Part shown: in pieces, positions 46,610-54,098 of the stretch
Position numbering within the stretch: position 1 is the first letter of the stretch
Layout: every line of letters begins with the position of its first letter
Assembly (NCBI RefSeq): GCF_937912035.1
Contig: NZ_CALDPF010000002.1
Coordinates: 87,796 to 151,795, forward strand
Direction of reading: 5' to 3'
Source: an uncultured Bacteroides sp.
GTDB lineage: Bacteria > Bacteroidota > Bacteroidia > Bacteroidales > Bacteroidaceae
DNA length: 64,000 bases
Position numbers and translations under genes: made by a program
Notes under the pieces: model-generated
Databases searched by the model: none
What the model was told of the DNA's origin: nothing
Seen by the model: the letters and a program-made list of their open reading frames with translations, nothing else

Positions 46610-47623
46610 CTAATGGTACAGCTCGAATTCAAGCAAAATGGGCAGATGATCGCTATATCCCCCCTTATATCTCATGCCGTTATACATACGGAATGGAGTG
46701 ACACCACCATACTTATCGTCTTCCTCAAGCAAAAAAGGGAAGTCGATGATGCTTGCTTTAGAATAATCAGTCCTTATACTGCCCTCTCCCAACAGACTGC
46801 CGCTGACTATAATTTGGTCCAGTATACCCCATTGCCCACGATAGCGATAAGTACCTCCTTCCCTACCTTCCATTAGATTGTATAACGTATTTCGTTCAAT
46901 ATTTTTTTCTGGTCTGGAAGCTTTCAGGACTGAGGATATAGACTTGTTCTGCGGATAGTCATTGAAATCGCCCATTATTATAACATTTGGATTTGAACGG
47001 ATACTCATCACACTGTCTGCAACCGATTTCAGTATTCCTGCAGCCATGAGTCTGAACTTTTCGGTTTTCCTCCAACCTCCTGAACGAGAAGGGAAATGCA
47101 CAAGGAAAATATCCAGAGTATCACCTGTTACAATTCGTCCCGAAGCATGGAGAATGTCGCGTGTAGGCCGTCCGCCAATACTCGCAGTGGGAACATGAAT
47201 GGATCTTTTGTCAAGCAGTCTGAAAGTGTAAGGCTGATAAAGCAGGAGTACATCTATGCCTCGTTCGTCGGGTGAATCTGTGATTATATATTCGTAGCCG
47301 GCTTCTTTCAGTTGGGAATATCCTACAAGTGTTTTTGCACAGAACTCGTTTTCCACTTCACAAAGGCCTATTATATCCGGAACATTTTCGCGCGAGGCAG
47401 AAAGTATTACGCGGGCAATATTTTCTACTTTTTTCCGGAATTTACCGTAATTCCAGCCCCGGGGGCTATCAGGCATGAATTCCGAATCGTTTTTGAGGGA
47501 ATCGTGACGGCAGTCGAAAAGATTTTCCACGTTATACTCCATAACCAGAAAAGACTGTTGAGCAGCAAGGTCCAACGACATGAACCCTGCCACCCAACAA
47601 ATCAAAATTCTTATAAAGCTCAT
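46610..47623 (-). CDS. Secreted endonuclease/exonuclease/phosphatase family protein
   Basis: The ATG at 47623 is preferred over a TTG two codons earlier; it lies two bases after the TGA of pepD. The protein is about 337 residues with a signal peptide (MSFIRILICWVAGFMSLDLAAQ). Motifs of the EEP fold are present: VMEYNVENLFD, GLCEVENE, IIMGDFNDYPQN and YSDHLPILLEF, which supply the metal-binding Glu/Asp and the catalytic His/Asp. It is probably a periplasmic phosphodiesterase or nuclease. It is co-transcribed with pepD. The substrate is unknown. Confidence 0.88.
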   Translation of the reverse strand: MSFIRILICWVAGFMSLDLAAQQSFLVMEYNVENLFDCRHDSLKNDSEFMPDSPRGWNYGKFRKKVENIARVILSASRENVPDIIGLCEVENEFCAKTLVGYSQLKEAGYEYIITDSPDERGIDVLLLYQPYTFRLLDKRSIHVPTASIGGRPTRDILHASGRIVTGDTLDIFLVHFPSRSGGWRKTEKFRLMAAGILKSVADSVMSIRSNPNVIIMGDFNDYPQNKSISSVLKASRPEKNIERNTLYNLMEGREGGTYRYRGQWGILDQIIVSGSLLGEGSIRTDYSKASIIDFPFLLEEDDKYGGVTPFRMYNGMRYKGGYSDHLPILLEFELYH

Positions 47624-47625
47624 AA

Positions 47626-49083
47626 TCAAGCTTTAAGAGGTATATTCTTAAGAACATCAAGCAAATGTCTCCAGAACTTGTCCACTGTAGGGATAAGCAT
47701 TCTTTCGTCAGGAGAGTGTACTCCACGCAATGTAGGTCCGAATGAAACCATGTCAAGAGAAGGATATTTCTCCAGGAACAGACCGCATTCCAATCCGGCA
47801 TGTATAGCTTTAACCTTAGGTTCTGTGCCGAACAATACTTTGTAACTGTCTACAGCCACTTTCAGTATTTCAGACGAAGGATTTGGCTTCCATCCCGGAT
47901 AACCATCGCCTGTTGTGACTGTTGCCCCGCCAAGTTCGAATGCAGAACGTACTGTCTGCGACATGTCTTTACGTGAAGACAGAATAGAACTGCGCTGGCT
48001 TGTAACAACCACAATCTGTCCGTCGCGCATCTTGACAGAAGCAAGGTTAGACGATGTCTCTACAAGTCCTTCTATATCCTGACTCATGGCAAACACACCG
48101 TTGTACACTGCATGGATAGAGTTGAGGAACTTGGTCATTGCAGTTTTCTCTATTACTTCCGGCAAAGCTGTTTCAGACTCAAGATCCATTCTTATGTTCG
48201 GCTCTGTAACAGAGAATTCGTTTTCTATGTCAGCAAGGAATATATTCAAATCCACTCTTACCGATTCCTTGTCCTTCATAGGAACTGCACATACAGCATG
48301 AGCTTCACGAGGTATCGCATTATGAAGGTTTCCTCCATCTATTTCCGCAATATATAAATCGTATTTCTGAGAAAGAAGCATCAGATAGCGGTTCAATACT
48401 TTGTTGGCATTGGCACGTTTCTTATTGATATCGTCTCCTGAATGACCTCCTGTAAGACCTTTCACAGTAACACGGAAGAAGAAATAACCTTCCGGCGATT
48501 TCACCATAGGGCAAGGGAACTGAGCTGTTGTTCCTGCACCTCCGGCACATCCGATAAACAGTTCGCCTTCGTCTTCAGAGTCAAGGTTGAGAAGGATATC
48601 TCCGTTCATGAAGCCTTCTTTCAATGCAAATGCTCCTGTCAGACCTGTCTCTTCATCTACTGTGAACAGACATTCAACAGGACCGTGCTGCAAATCATCC
48701 GATGCCAACACAGCCAACTGAGTAGCTACACCGATACCATTGTCTGCACCGAGAGTAGTACCTTTAGCCTTCAGCCATTCACCATCTATATATGTCTGAA
48801 TAGGATCGTTTTCGAAATCATGTACAGTATCGTTGTTCTTCTCGCAAACCATGTCTATATGCGACTGCAGTATAACAGTCTTTCTGTTTTCCATTCCAGA
48901 AGTAGCATTTTTCTTTATCAGAACATTTCCGGCTTCATCCACTTTATATTCCAGTCCTTTACTTTCGGCAAAAGCAATTAGATAAGCACGTATTTTCTCT
49001 TCCTTTTTAGAAGGACGAGGCACCTGGCAGATTTCGTCGAAATAATGAAAAACAATCTTAGGAGTCAAGTCTTTTACTTCCAT
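47626..49083 (-). CDS. pepD: Aminoacyl-histidine dipeptidase (PepD)
   Basis: 485 residues, the normal length for PepD of family M20C, with no signal peptide. Metal-site motifs are visible: QSHIDMVCEKN (His80/Asp82 region), ADNGIGVA with the bridging Asp (about 120), VDEETGLTGAF with the catalytic Glu and a metal-binding Glu (about 150), and HAGLECG near the C-terminus (about 460). It hydrolyses Xaa-His and other dipeptides in the cytoplasm. It is the first gene of a two-gene unit with the EEP protein, with a -7 box at 49123-49130. Confidence 0.95.
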   Translation of the reverse strand: MEVKDLTPKIVFHYFDEICQVPRPSKKEEKIRAYLIAFAESKGLEYKVDEAGNVLIKKNATSGMENRKTVILQSHIDMVCEKNNDTVHDFENDPIQTYIDGEWLKAKGTTLGADNGIGVATQLAVLASDDLQHGPVECLFTVDEETGLTGAFALKEGFMNGDILLNLDSEDEGELFIGCAGGAGTTAQFPCPMVKSPEGYFFFRVTVKGLTGGHSGDDINKKRANANKVLNRYLMLLSQKYDLYIAEIDGGNLHNAIPREAHAVCAVPMKDKESVRVDLNIFLADIENEFSVTEPNIRMDLESETALPEVIEKTAMTKFLNSIHAVYNGVFAMSQDIEGLVETSSNLASVKMRDGQIVVVTSQRSSILSSRKDMSQTVRSAFELGGATVTTGDGYPGWKPNPSSEILKVAVDSYKVLFGTEPKVKAIHAGLECGLFLEKYPSLDMVSFGPTLRGVHSPDERMLIPTVDKFWRHLLDVLKNIPLKA

Positions 49084-49122
49084 AATTATCAGTATTAAGT
49101 ATTTATGTAATTATTAACTATG

Positions 49123-49130
49123 CAAAAATA
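49123..49130 (-). promoter_or_regulatory. -7 box of pepD unit
   Basis: TATTTTTG on the minus strand, 39 bp before the ATG at 49083. No clear -33 TTTG was found. Confidence 0.45.
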
Positions 49131-49205
49131 AGTTAAATAAGTCGATTTACACATATATATTGACTTTTTTAAAAGCATTGTGAGGTTTTAATCGTAACAA
49201 AACTA

Positions 49206-49213
49206 TATATTTG
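49206..49213 (+). promoter_or_regulatory. -7 box of small membrane protein/OmpH unit
   Basis: TATATTTG matches TAnnTTTG and lies 36 bp before the ATG at 49250. A purine-rich GGAGAG stretch lies just before that ATG. No good -33 element is visible. Confidence 0.5.
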
Positions 49214-49249
49214 CACCACAAAAATAGTGAAAGGTGAGCGGAGAGACAA

Positions 49250-49543
49250 ATGAAAAACGCAGTTTTTCAAATTTTGAATATCCTGAACCAAATCCTATTT
49301 GTCATAAAAACTATAGCAATGCTTAAAACAATACTCGCTACACTGATAATAGTAGCTGTCTGCATAGCACTATTATGTGTAAAAATACTTTTTAAGAAGA
49401 ACGGACGTTTCCCTAACACTCATGTGAGTGGCAGCAAGGCAATGCGCAAGAGGGGAATCGGATGTGTACAGTCACAAGACAGAGAGCAGCGTAAAGTAAA
49501 CCCTAACGCAATCTCGGAACGACAGAAAAATGAAGAAGAATAA
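49250..49543 (+). CDS. Small membrane protein of unknown function
   Basis: 97 residues from the ATG at 49250, which has a GGAGAG-type ribosome site close upstream. A second start at 49319 would give a 74-residue protein beginning right at the membrane helix. One hydrophobic segment is clear (MLKTILATLIIVAVCIALLCVK minus its ends, about residues 24-45). A basic, polar tail follows, with THVSGSKAMRKRGIGCVQSQDREQR. The tail wording is distinctive and looks conserved, but I cannot name the family. It is 28 bp upstream of the OmpH-like gene and probably in the same transcript, which would fit a role at the cell envelope. Confidence 0.7.
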   Translation: MKNAVFQILNILNQILFVIKTIAMLKTILATLIIVAVCIALLCVKILFKKNGRFPNTHVSGSKAMRKRGIGCVQSQDREQRKVNPNAISERQKNEEE

Positions 49544-49571
49544 TAATTAACTTAAATGATATAAAGAATTT

Positions 49572-50174
49572 ATGAGAAAGACTAAGTACATCCTCAAAGG
49601 ATTTTTAGCTGTGGTTATGGCTGTAATGTTTGTACAGTGCGCAGGAAACAATGGTGAATCAACACAAACAGCAACACCTGTTGCAGCTTCCGGTACAACA
49701 AACATGAAGATTGCATACGTTGAAATAGACTCACTTCTTACAAAATACCGTTTTTGGAATGACCTGAACGAGCTCATGATTAAGAAGGAAGAAAACATCC
49801 GTACAACTCTTAACGAAAAGGCTAAAGCTCTTGATGCTGCGATGAAAGAATTCCAGCGTAAATATGAAAACAACGGTTTCGTAAGTGCAGAAAGTGCTCA
49901 GCAACAGCAGAATCGCATCATCAAACAGCAACAGGATCTTCAAGCTTTGCAGGAAAAACTTAGCAAGGACCTTGCAGACGAAAACCAGAAAAACAGCCTT
50001 CAGTTGAGAGACTCAATCAACTCATTCCTGAAAATATACAACAAGGATAAAGGTTATAGCCTTATAATCAGCAACACAGGCTTCGACAATCTTCTTTATG
50101 CTGATCCTGCATTCAATATTACACAGGAAATTGTTGACGGACTTAACGCACGTTACTCTGGTCTCAACAAATAA
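49572..50174 (+). CDS. OmpH/Skp-family lipoprotein
   Basis: 200 residues with a lipoprotein signal ending at Cys23 (MFVQC). A low-complexity Thr/Ala linker is followed by the OmpH/Skp core: KIAYVEIDSLLTKY near residue 46, a long coiled-coil helix pair rich in Gln, Glu and Lys (about 65-150), and YSLIISNTG...LYADP...ITQEIVDGLN at the end. Skp-like proteins act as periplasmic chaperones for outer-membrane proteins. The lipid anchor differs from soluble Skp but is plausible in Bacteroidota. The gene ends at a strong terminator. Confidence 0.88.
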   Translation: MRKTKYILKGFLAVVMAVMFVQCAGNNGESTQTATPVAASGTTNMKIAYVEIDSLLTKYRFWNDLNELMIKKEENIRTTLNEKAKALDAAMKEFQRKYENNGFVSAESAQQQQNRIIKQQQDLQALQEKLSKDLADENQKNSLQLRDSINSFLKIYNKDKGYSLIISNTGFDNLLYADPAFNITQEIVDGLNARYSGLNK

Positions 50175-50206
50175 TACGATTTCTGAAAATAATATTTAAA
50201 GAATAT

Positions 50207-50232
50207 AAAGGTGGATTTTTCCACCTTTTTTT
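50207..50232 (+). terminator. Terminator after OmpH-like gene
   Basis: An 8-bp perfect stem AAAGGTGG (50207-50214) with CCACCTTT (50221-50228), followed by a T run. Confidence 0.9.
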
Positions 50233-50306
50233 ATTTTTGTTCCGAACAAAAACAATGCCTGTTTTGTTTTATAGTTAATTGACGACAACATAAAACGATA
50301 GACATT

Positions 50307-50606
50307 ATGGAAACTTTTTACGAATTAATATCTTCATCAGACGTACCAGTAATTGTAGATTTTTTCGCTGAATGGTGCGGTCCTTGTAAAACGATGTCCC
50401 CTATTTTAAAACAAGTAAAGGACATGCAAGGTGACAAGGTGCGAATAGTAAAAGTAGATGTAGACAAAAATAATGCACTAGCTATGCAATACAGCATACA
50501 GTCTGTACCTACACTGATGATTTTCAAGAATGGAAAACAAATGTGGAGACAAAGTGGAGTAATAAACGCCGGAGAACTAAATAAAATCGTAGAAATGTTC
50601 AAATAA
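50307..50606 (+). CDS. trxA: Thioredoxin
   Basis: 99 residues, cytoplasmic, the size of a single thioredoxin domain. The WCGPC active site is at Cys24/Cys27, preceded by VIVDFFAEW. The cis-Pro loop (SVPTLMIFKNGKQ) follows. It reduces protein disulfides with electrons from thioredoxin reductase, which is not in this window. It appears to be a single-gene unit: a terminator lies before it and a hairpin after it. A possible -7 box TATTTTTG is at 50232-50239. Confidence 0.93.
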   Translation: METFYELISSSDVPVIVDFFAEWCGPCKTMSPILKQVKDMQGDKVRIVKVDVDKNNALAMQYSIQSVPTLMIFKNGKQMWRQSGVINAGELNKIVEMFK

Positions 50607-50648
50607 TAAATAATTAAACTCTCATTTTTCATCATTTATTGCTCAAAC

Positions 50649-50690
50649 ATGGCTGAAAGTTTCACCATAACTTTTCAGCCATTTGTTTTT
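50649..50690. terminator. Terminator between convergent trx and transglycosylase genes
   Basis: The inverted repeat ATGGCTGAAAGTT (50649-50661) pairs with AACTTTTCAGCCAT (50669-50682), with one bulged base. A T-rich tract follows on the plus strand. It can serve trx and, less well, the convergent minus-strand gene. Confidence 0.75.
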
Positions 50691-50693
50691 ATA

Positions 50694-52085
50694 TCAATCT
50701 TTTATATTTTTAATATACACATCAGCTCTAGTCAGTACATCACGTACAAAATTATAAGTTTCAGTACCCCTGAAATATCCATTCTTGCAAACTGGATCCT
50801 TATAATACTCTTCCTTATTCTTGAGCAACATATATACAGCAACATTTCCTTCCCATAGATATTTATCTTTCCCATACTTCTCTGCCAAAGCCATAGCATC
50901 AAACACATGACCTATACCGGAATTATACGAGGCAAGAACAAACATTATACGTTCATTGTCATCCTTTACTTTAGAAAAAATTTTCTGTAACTCCGATATA
51001 TATTTTACTCCCCCTTTAATACTTTGCTCAGGGTCACTTTCCATTCCTGGAGGAATACCGTAAGCTCTGGCTGTAGAAGGCATCAACTGCATCAAACCTT
51101 TTGCACCAGCCCAAGAAACAGCTGACGGATTAAAATTTGATTCGGTATAGACCAAGGCTGCAAGCAATCTCCAGTCCCAGTTTATCTGCGACGCATATTT
51201 TCTGAACAAATCATCATAATATGATATTCTGCCATCTTTAAGTGAAAGAATAGAGCCCTGTGGAATATGTTTGTTAAGTTCAAAATATCTTCTGGCACTA
51301 GCCTGGAACTCGGCTGAGTTTATATTCTCTCTATGCCACTTATCCGCAGCCTCAGCCAGCTTAGGCGAAGTTTTCCTTACTGCCCATGCAGAACGCTGGT
51401 CAAAACTTATTTCCATATTTATATCCAAATTAGGATTATATGTTTTATTTATCCTAGCCAGTTCGTTATTGGTCACAGTATAATCTATTTTACCTTTAGC
51501 GACCATTTCAATAAGGTCCTCATTCGTTATACTGTCTTCGGTAACTTCGTGTATTGATATACCTCCCCCAAGCTCATGGTTCAAATTTTCAAGTCGTTCT
51601 TCATATTTTCCCGGCATGACATATACATCTTTTCCTACAAGTTGGGTAACATCATCCAAAGCATCATTACCATTTCTTTGAACCAATACCTGATGCGATA
51701 TATTCTCTTTTCCACAATATATCAGTTCTTTTTTCCTTTCATTCGTTATGGCAAGATTATATGCTATAAGATCTCCTTCACCACTTAGCAAGGCATCCAC
51801 CAGCTCAACTTCCGAGTTCAAGACTATGACTTTCAATTCTACACCCAGCGATTTTGCAAATCCCTGTGCAAGCTCATATTGAAATCCCATAGGAACTTCC
51901 CTATAATTAAAATATGATGCATAACTGTTTATCGTAAGAACTATAAGTTCTCCATCTTCAAGAACCTGCTCCAGATCATCATGAATAATTTCAACTTCAT
52001 GTTCCTTGTTTATAACAAAAGTTATGGCTATCAAGGCTACAATAAGCACTATTATCGAAGGAATTAACAATCTACGTTTCTTCAT
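50694..52085 (-). CDS. MltF-type lytic murein transglycosylase
   Basis: 463 residues. An N-terminal membrane anchor (RLLIPSIIVLIVALIAITFV) is followed by a family-3 solute-binding domain (ELIVLTINSYASYFNYR..., about 45-270) and an SLT domain (about 295-450). The SLT domain has the catalytic Glu in YTESNF (about E315), the GLMQLMP motif and the ASYNSGIGHV motif. This is the domain order of E. coli MltF. It cleaves peptidoglycan glycan strands in the periplasm to give anhydromuropeptides. It is transcribed divergently from the Dabb gene. Confidence 0.92.
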   Translation of the reverse strand: MKKRRLLIPSIIVLIVALIAITFVINKEHEVEIIHDDLEQVLEDGELIVLTINSYASYFNYREVPMGFQYELAQGFAKSLGVELKVIVLNSEVELVDALLSGEGDLIAYNLAITNERKKELIYCGKENISHQVLVQRNGNDALDDVTQLVGKDVYVMPGKYEERLENLNHELGGGISIHEVTEDSITNEDLIEMVAKGKIDYTVTNNELARINKTYNPNLDINMEISFDQRSAWAVRKTSPKLAEAADKWHRENINSAEFQASARRYFELNKHIPQGSILSLKDGRISYYDDLFRKYASQINWDWRLLAALVYTESNFNPSAVSWAGAKGLMQLMPSTARAYGIPPGMESDPEQSIKGGVKYISELQKIFSKVKDDNERIMFVLASYNSGIGHVFDAMALAEKYGKDKYLWEGNVAVYMLLKNKEEYYKDPVCKNGYFRGTETYNFVRDVLTRADVYIKNIKD

Positions 52086-52121
52086 CGTATTACATTTTAA
52101 TAATTAATGAATATATTTCGC

Positions 52122-52129
52122 TATCTTTG
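52122..52129 (+). promoter_or_regulatory. -7 box for Dabb/thioesterase genes
   Basis: TATCTTTG lies 40 bp before the ATG at 52170. It is divergent from the minus-strand promoter at 52137-52167; the two -7 boxes are only 7 bp apart, so the polymerases would compete. Confidence 0.55.
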
Positions 52130-52136
52130 CCGTATA

Positions 52137-52167
52137 CAAAAATACTATAATAAATAAAATATACAAA
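52137..52167 (-). promoter_or_regulatory. Promoter of MltF-type gene
   Basis: On the minus strand a -33 TTTG (52167 to 52164) is 19 bp from a -7 TATTTTTG (52144 to 52137), which matches the Bacteroides promoter consensus well. The ATG is at 52085. Confidence 0.6.
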
Positions 52168-52169
52168 CT

Positions 52170-52469
52170 ATGGTCAAGCACATTGTTATGTTCAAGCTGA
52201 AAGAAAGCTTGTCTGAAAATGAGAAAATTGAAATAATGAACAATTTCAAATCGGCTATTGAATCACTGCCTGAAAAAATCAAATTCATAAAAGATATTCA
52301 TGTAGGACTAAACATCAACACATCCGAAAAGTGGGATATCTGCCTTGACAGTACATTCGATTCGCTGGAAGATGTAAAAGCATATTCTGTCCATCCAGAT
52401 CACGTGGCTGCGGCTGGAATTATTAAAGAAGCAAAAGAAGACAGAGCATGCGTGGATTTTGAAATATAA
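52170..52469 (+). CDS. Dabb-family (stress-responsive A/B barrel) protein
   Basis: 99 residues, a single Dabb ferredoxin-like domain. It starts with the typical MVKHIVMFKLK strand; the conserved His4 and a later VHPDHVAA segment match the family. The fold forms dimeric barrels of varied or unknown function. It is co-transcribed with the hotdog protein that follows. No catalytic role can be assigned. Confidence 0.88.
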   Translation: MVKHIVMFKLKESLSENEKIEIMNNFKSAIESLPEKIKFIKDIHVGLNINTSEKWDICLDSTFDSLEDVKAYSVHPDHVAAAGIIKEAKEDRACVDFEI

Positions 52470-52481
52470 TTGAAACAGCCT

Positions 52482-52973
52482 ATGAAAAAGATTATTAACC
52501 CCTGGAAAGGTCTCGACGGATATTACTGCTTCGGATGTGCACCCAACAATGAAGCCGGAGTAAAAATGGAATTCTACGAAGACGGAGATGATATAGTAAG
52601 TATCTGGCATCCGGAAGCAAAATATCAGGGATGGGTAAACACACTGCACGGTGGAATACAGGCTACACTGCTGGACGAAATCTGCGCATGGGTGATAGCA
52701 AGAAAGCTTCAGACTACAGGCGTAACGTCGAAAATGGAAACCAGATACATGAAATCCATAATGACTACAGATGATTATGTGGTGTTACGCGCACATATTA
52801 AAGAACAGAAACGAAATATCATACTGGTAGATGCATCAATCTATAATATGAAGGGAGAAGAGTGTACCAAAGCTACTTGCACATACTTTACTTTTCCAAA
52901 AGAAAAAGCGCAAAAAGACATGTTTTTCTACGGATGCGAGACTGAAGAAGAAGATGTCAATCCGCTAATTTGA
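52482..52973 (+). CDS. PaaI-like hotdog-fold thioesterase
   Basis: The ATG at 52482 is chosen over a TTG at 52470. The protein is 163 residues. The hotdog motif WVNTLHGGIQATLLDEICAW is clear: the HGG turn and the Glu/Asp of LLDE form the active site in the PaaI/YbgC superfamily. Another feature is an N-terminal YYCFGCAPNNEAGVKMEF stretch of a kind common in these proteins. It probably hydrolyses an acyl-CoA in the cytoplasm; the acyl group is unknown. It follows the Dabb gene by 12 bp. Confidence 0.87.
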   Translation: MKKIINPWKGLDGYYCFGCAPNNEAGVKMEFYEDGDDIVSIWHPEAKYQGWVNTLHGGIQATLLDEICAWVIARKLQTTGVTSKMETRYMKSIMTTDDYVVLRAHIKEQKRNIILVDASIYNMKGEECTKATCTYFTFPKEKAQKDMFFYGCETEEEDVNPLI

Positions 52974-53002
52974 AAGAAAAATCAAACTTTTTGCATTAAA
53001 AA

Positions 53003-53034
53003 TTTGGAATTATAAATCTTTCACTATACTTTTG
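53003..53034 (+). promoter_or_regulatory. Promoter of his operon
   Basis: A -33 TTTG (53003-53006) and a -7 TACTTTTG (53027-53034) are separated by 20 bp, a textbook Bacteroides promoter. The start of transcription is expected near 53041, ahead of the leader peptide. Confidence 0.75.
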
Positions 53035-53056
53035 TCGCAAACAATAAGAAAAAGTT

Positions 53057-53107
53057 ATGATTTTTACAACTGCTCTACATCACCATCATCATTTCCTGAC
53101 GAAATAA
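53057..53107 (+). CDS. hisL: His operon leader peptide
   Basis: A 16-codon ORF, MIFTTALHHHHHFLTK, with five consecutive His codons (53078-53092). It lies between the his promoter and a terminator upstream of hisG. This is the hallmark of ribosome-mediated transcription attenuation. When charged tRNA-His is scarce the ribosome stalls in the His run; otherwise it reaches the stop at 53105-53107 and covers the antiterminator segment that starts at 53109. Confidence 0.88.
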   Translation: MIFTTALHHHHHFLTK

Positions 53108-53108
53108 T

Positions 53109-53166
53109 CGGTAGGCTGATGGCTCATGCAGTTCATTATAGAAAAAGATTTATTCAAGGCTTGCCG
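53109..53166 (+). promoter_or_regulatory. Antiterminator pairing of his attenuator
   Basis: The segment CGGTAGGCT (53109-53117), directly after the leader stop codon, can pair over 9 bp, with three G-U pairs, with GGCTTGCCG (53158-53166), the 5' arm of the terminator. The GGCTCA at 53121-53126 can also pair with TGAGCC in the 3' arm. Either pairing would prevent terminator formation. A ribosome at the leader stop codon would mask the first segment. The structure was read by eye, not folded. Confidence 0.65.
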
Positions 53167-53190
53167 TAAAACAAACGGTGAGCCTTTTTT
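53156..53190 (+). terminator. His attenuator terminator
   Basis: A 12-bp stem AAGGCTTGCCGT (53156-53167) with ACGGTGAGCCTT, two of the pairs being G-U, and a T run to 53190. It ends 36 bp before hisG, so it is a leader terminator. Confidence 0.85.
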
Positions 53191-53226
53191 ATTAATGCAG
53201 ATTATAAACTTTTAAAATCGAAAGAT

Positions 53227-54078
53227 ATGCTAAGAATTGCCGTACAATCAAAAGGCCGCTTGTTCGAAGACACAATGGCCCTGCTTGCAGAAGCTGACAT
53301 CAAACTGTCAACATCAAAACGCACATTGCTCACACAGTCAACAAACTTCCCTGTAGAAATCCTGTTCCTGCGCGATGACGACATACCTCAATGCGTGGCA
53401 AGTGGAGTTGCCGACATGGGTATAGTAGGTGAAAACGAATTTGAAGAAAGAGAAGAAGAAGCTGATATTGTCCAAAGGCTGGGATTCAGCAAATGCCGTC
53501 TGTCTCTAGCCCTGCATAAAGAAATTGAGTATAACGGCCTGGAATGGTTCAACGGAAAGAAAATTGCTACTTCCTATCCGGTGATTCTGAAAAAATTCCT
53601 CGATAAAAATAACATAAAAGCTGATATACACGTTATAACAGGTTCGGTAGAAATAGCTCCGGGTATTGGACTGGCTGATGCCATTTTCGATATAGTAAGC
53701 TCCGGCTCCACGCTTATCAGTAACAACCTCAAAGAGGTGGAAGTGGTAATGAAAAGCGAGGCTCTGCTGATTGGCAACAAGAACATGAGCGACGAGAAAA
53801 AGGAAATCCTCAAGGAACTGCTCTTCAGACTGGATGCCGTGAAAGCCGCCGAAGACAAGAAATATGTACTGATGAATGTTCCTACAGACAAGGTTAAGGA
53901 CATCATTGAAGTTCTTCCGGGAATAAAGAGCCCTACAGTCATGCCACTTGCCACAGAAGGATGGAGCAGCGTACATACCGTACTTGACCAAAAATGCTTT
54001 TGGGAGATAATAGGAAAGCTGAAAGCTATCGGCGCACAAGGCATTTTAGTTCTTCCTATCGAAAAGATGATCCTCTAA
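53227..54078 (+). CDS. hisG: ATP phosphoribosyltransferase, long form (HisG)
   Basis: 283 residues, the length of the long, hexameric HisG that carries its own C-terminal regulatory domain and needs no HisZ. The start MLRIAVQSKGRLFEDT is typical. The catalytic core includes ADMGIVGENEFEE and the PRPP-binding loop in GLADAIFDIVSSGSTL (about 155-170). The C-terminal domain (about 205-283, YVLMNVPTDKVKDI) is where histidine feedback acts in relatives. It catalyses the first step of histidine synthesis from ATP and PRPP. First gene of hisGDCB, behind the attenuator. Confidence 0.96.
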   Translation: MLRIAVQSKGRLFEDTMALLAEADIKLSTSKRTLLTQSTNFPVEILFLRDDDIPQCVASGVADMGIVGENEFEEREEEADIVQRLGFSKCRLSLALHKEIEYNGLEWFNGKKIATSYPVILKKFLDKNNIKADIHVITGSVEIAPGIGLADAIFDIVSSGSTLISNNLKEVEVVMKSEALLIGNKNMSDEKKEILKELLFRLDAVKAAEDKKYVLMNVPTDKVKDIIEVLPGIKSPTVMPLATEGWSSVHTVLDQKCFWEIIGKLKAIGAQGILVLPIEKMIL

Positions 54079-54098
54079 CTACCAACACCTTTAAAAAA

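Noticed and set aside
47624..47629. TTG start for the endonuclease/phosphatase-family gene, overlapping pepD
   Set aside because: An ATG two codons later gives a normal signal peptide and a two-base gap after the pepD stop codon.
48442..48981. Plus-strand ORF of 179 codons opposite pepD
   Set aside because: PepD motifs on the minus strand are unambiguous; the opposite frame has no family features.
53506..54044. Minus-strand ORFs opposite hisG
   Set aside because: Shadows of hisG, which has all its family motifs on the plus strand.
53994..54098. Start of hisD inside hisG
   Set aside because: The extra 35 residues are the hisG 3' end in another frame and do not resemble HisD; the ATG at 54099 fits the family.
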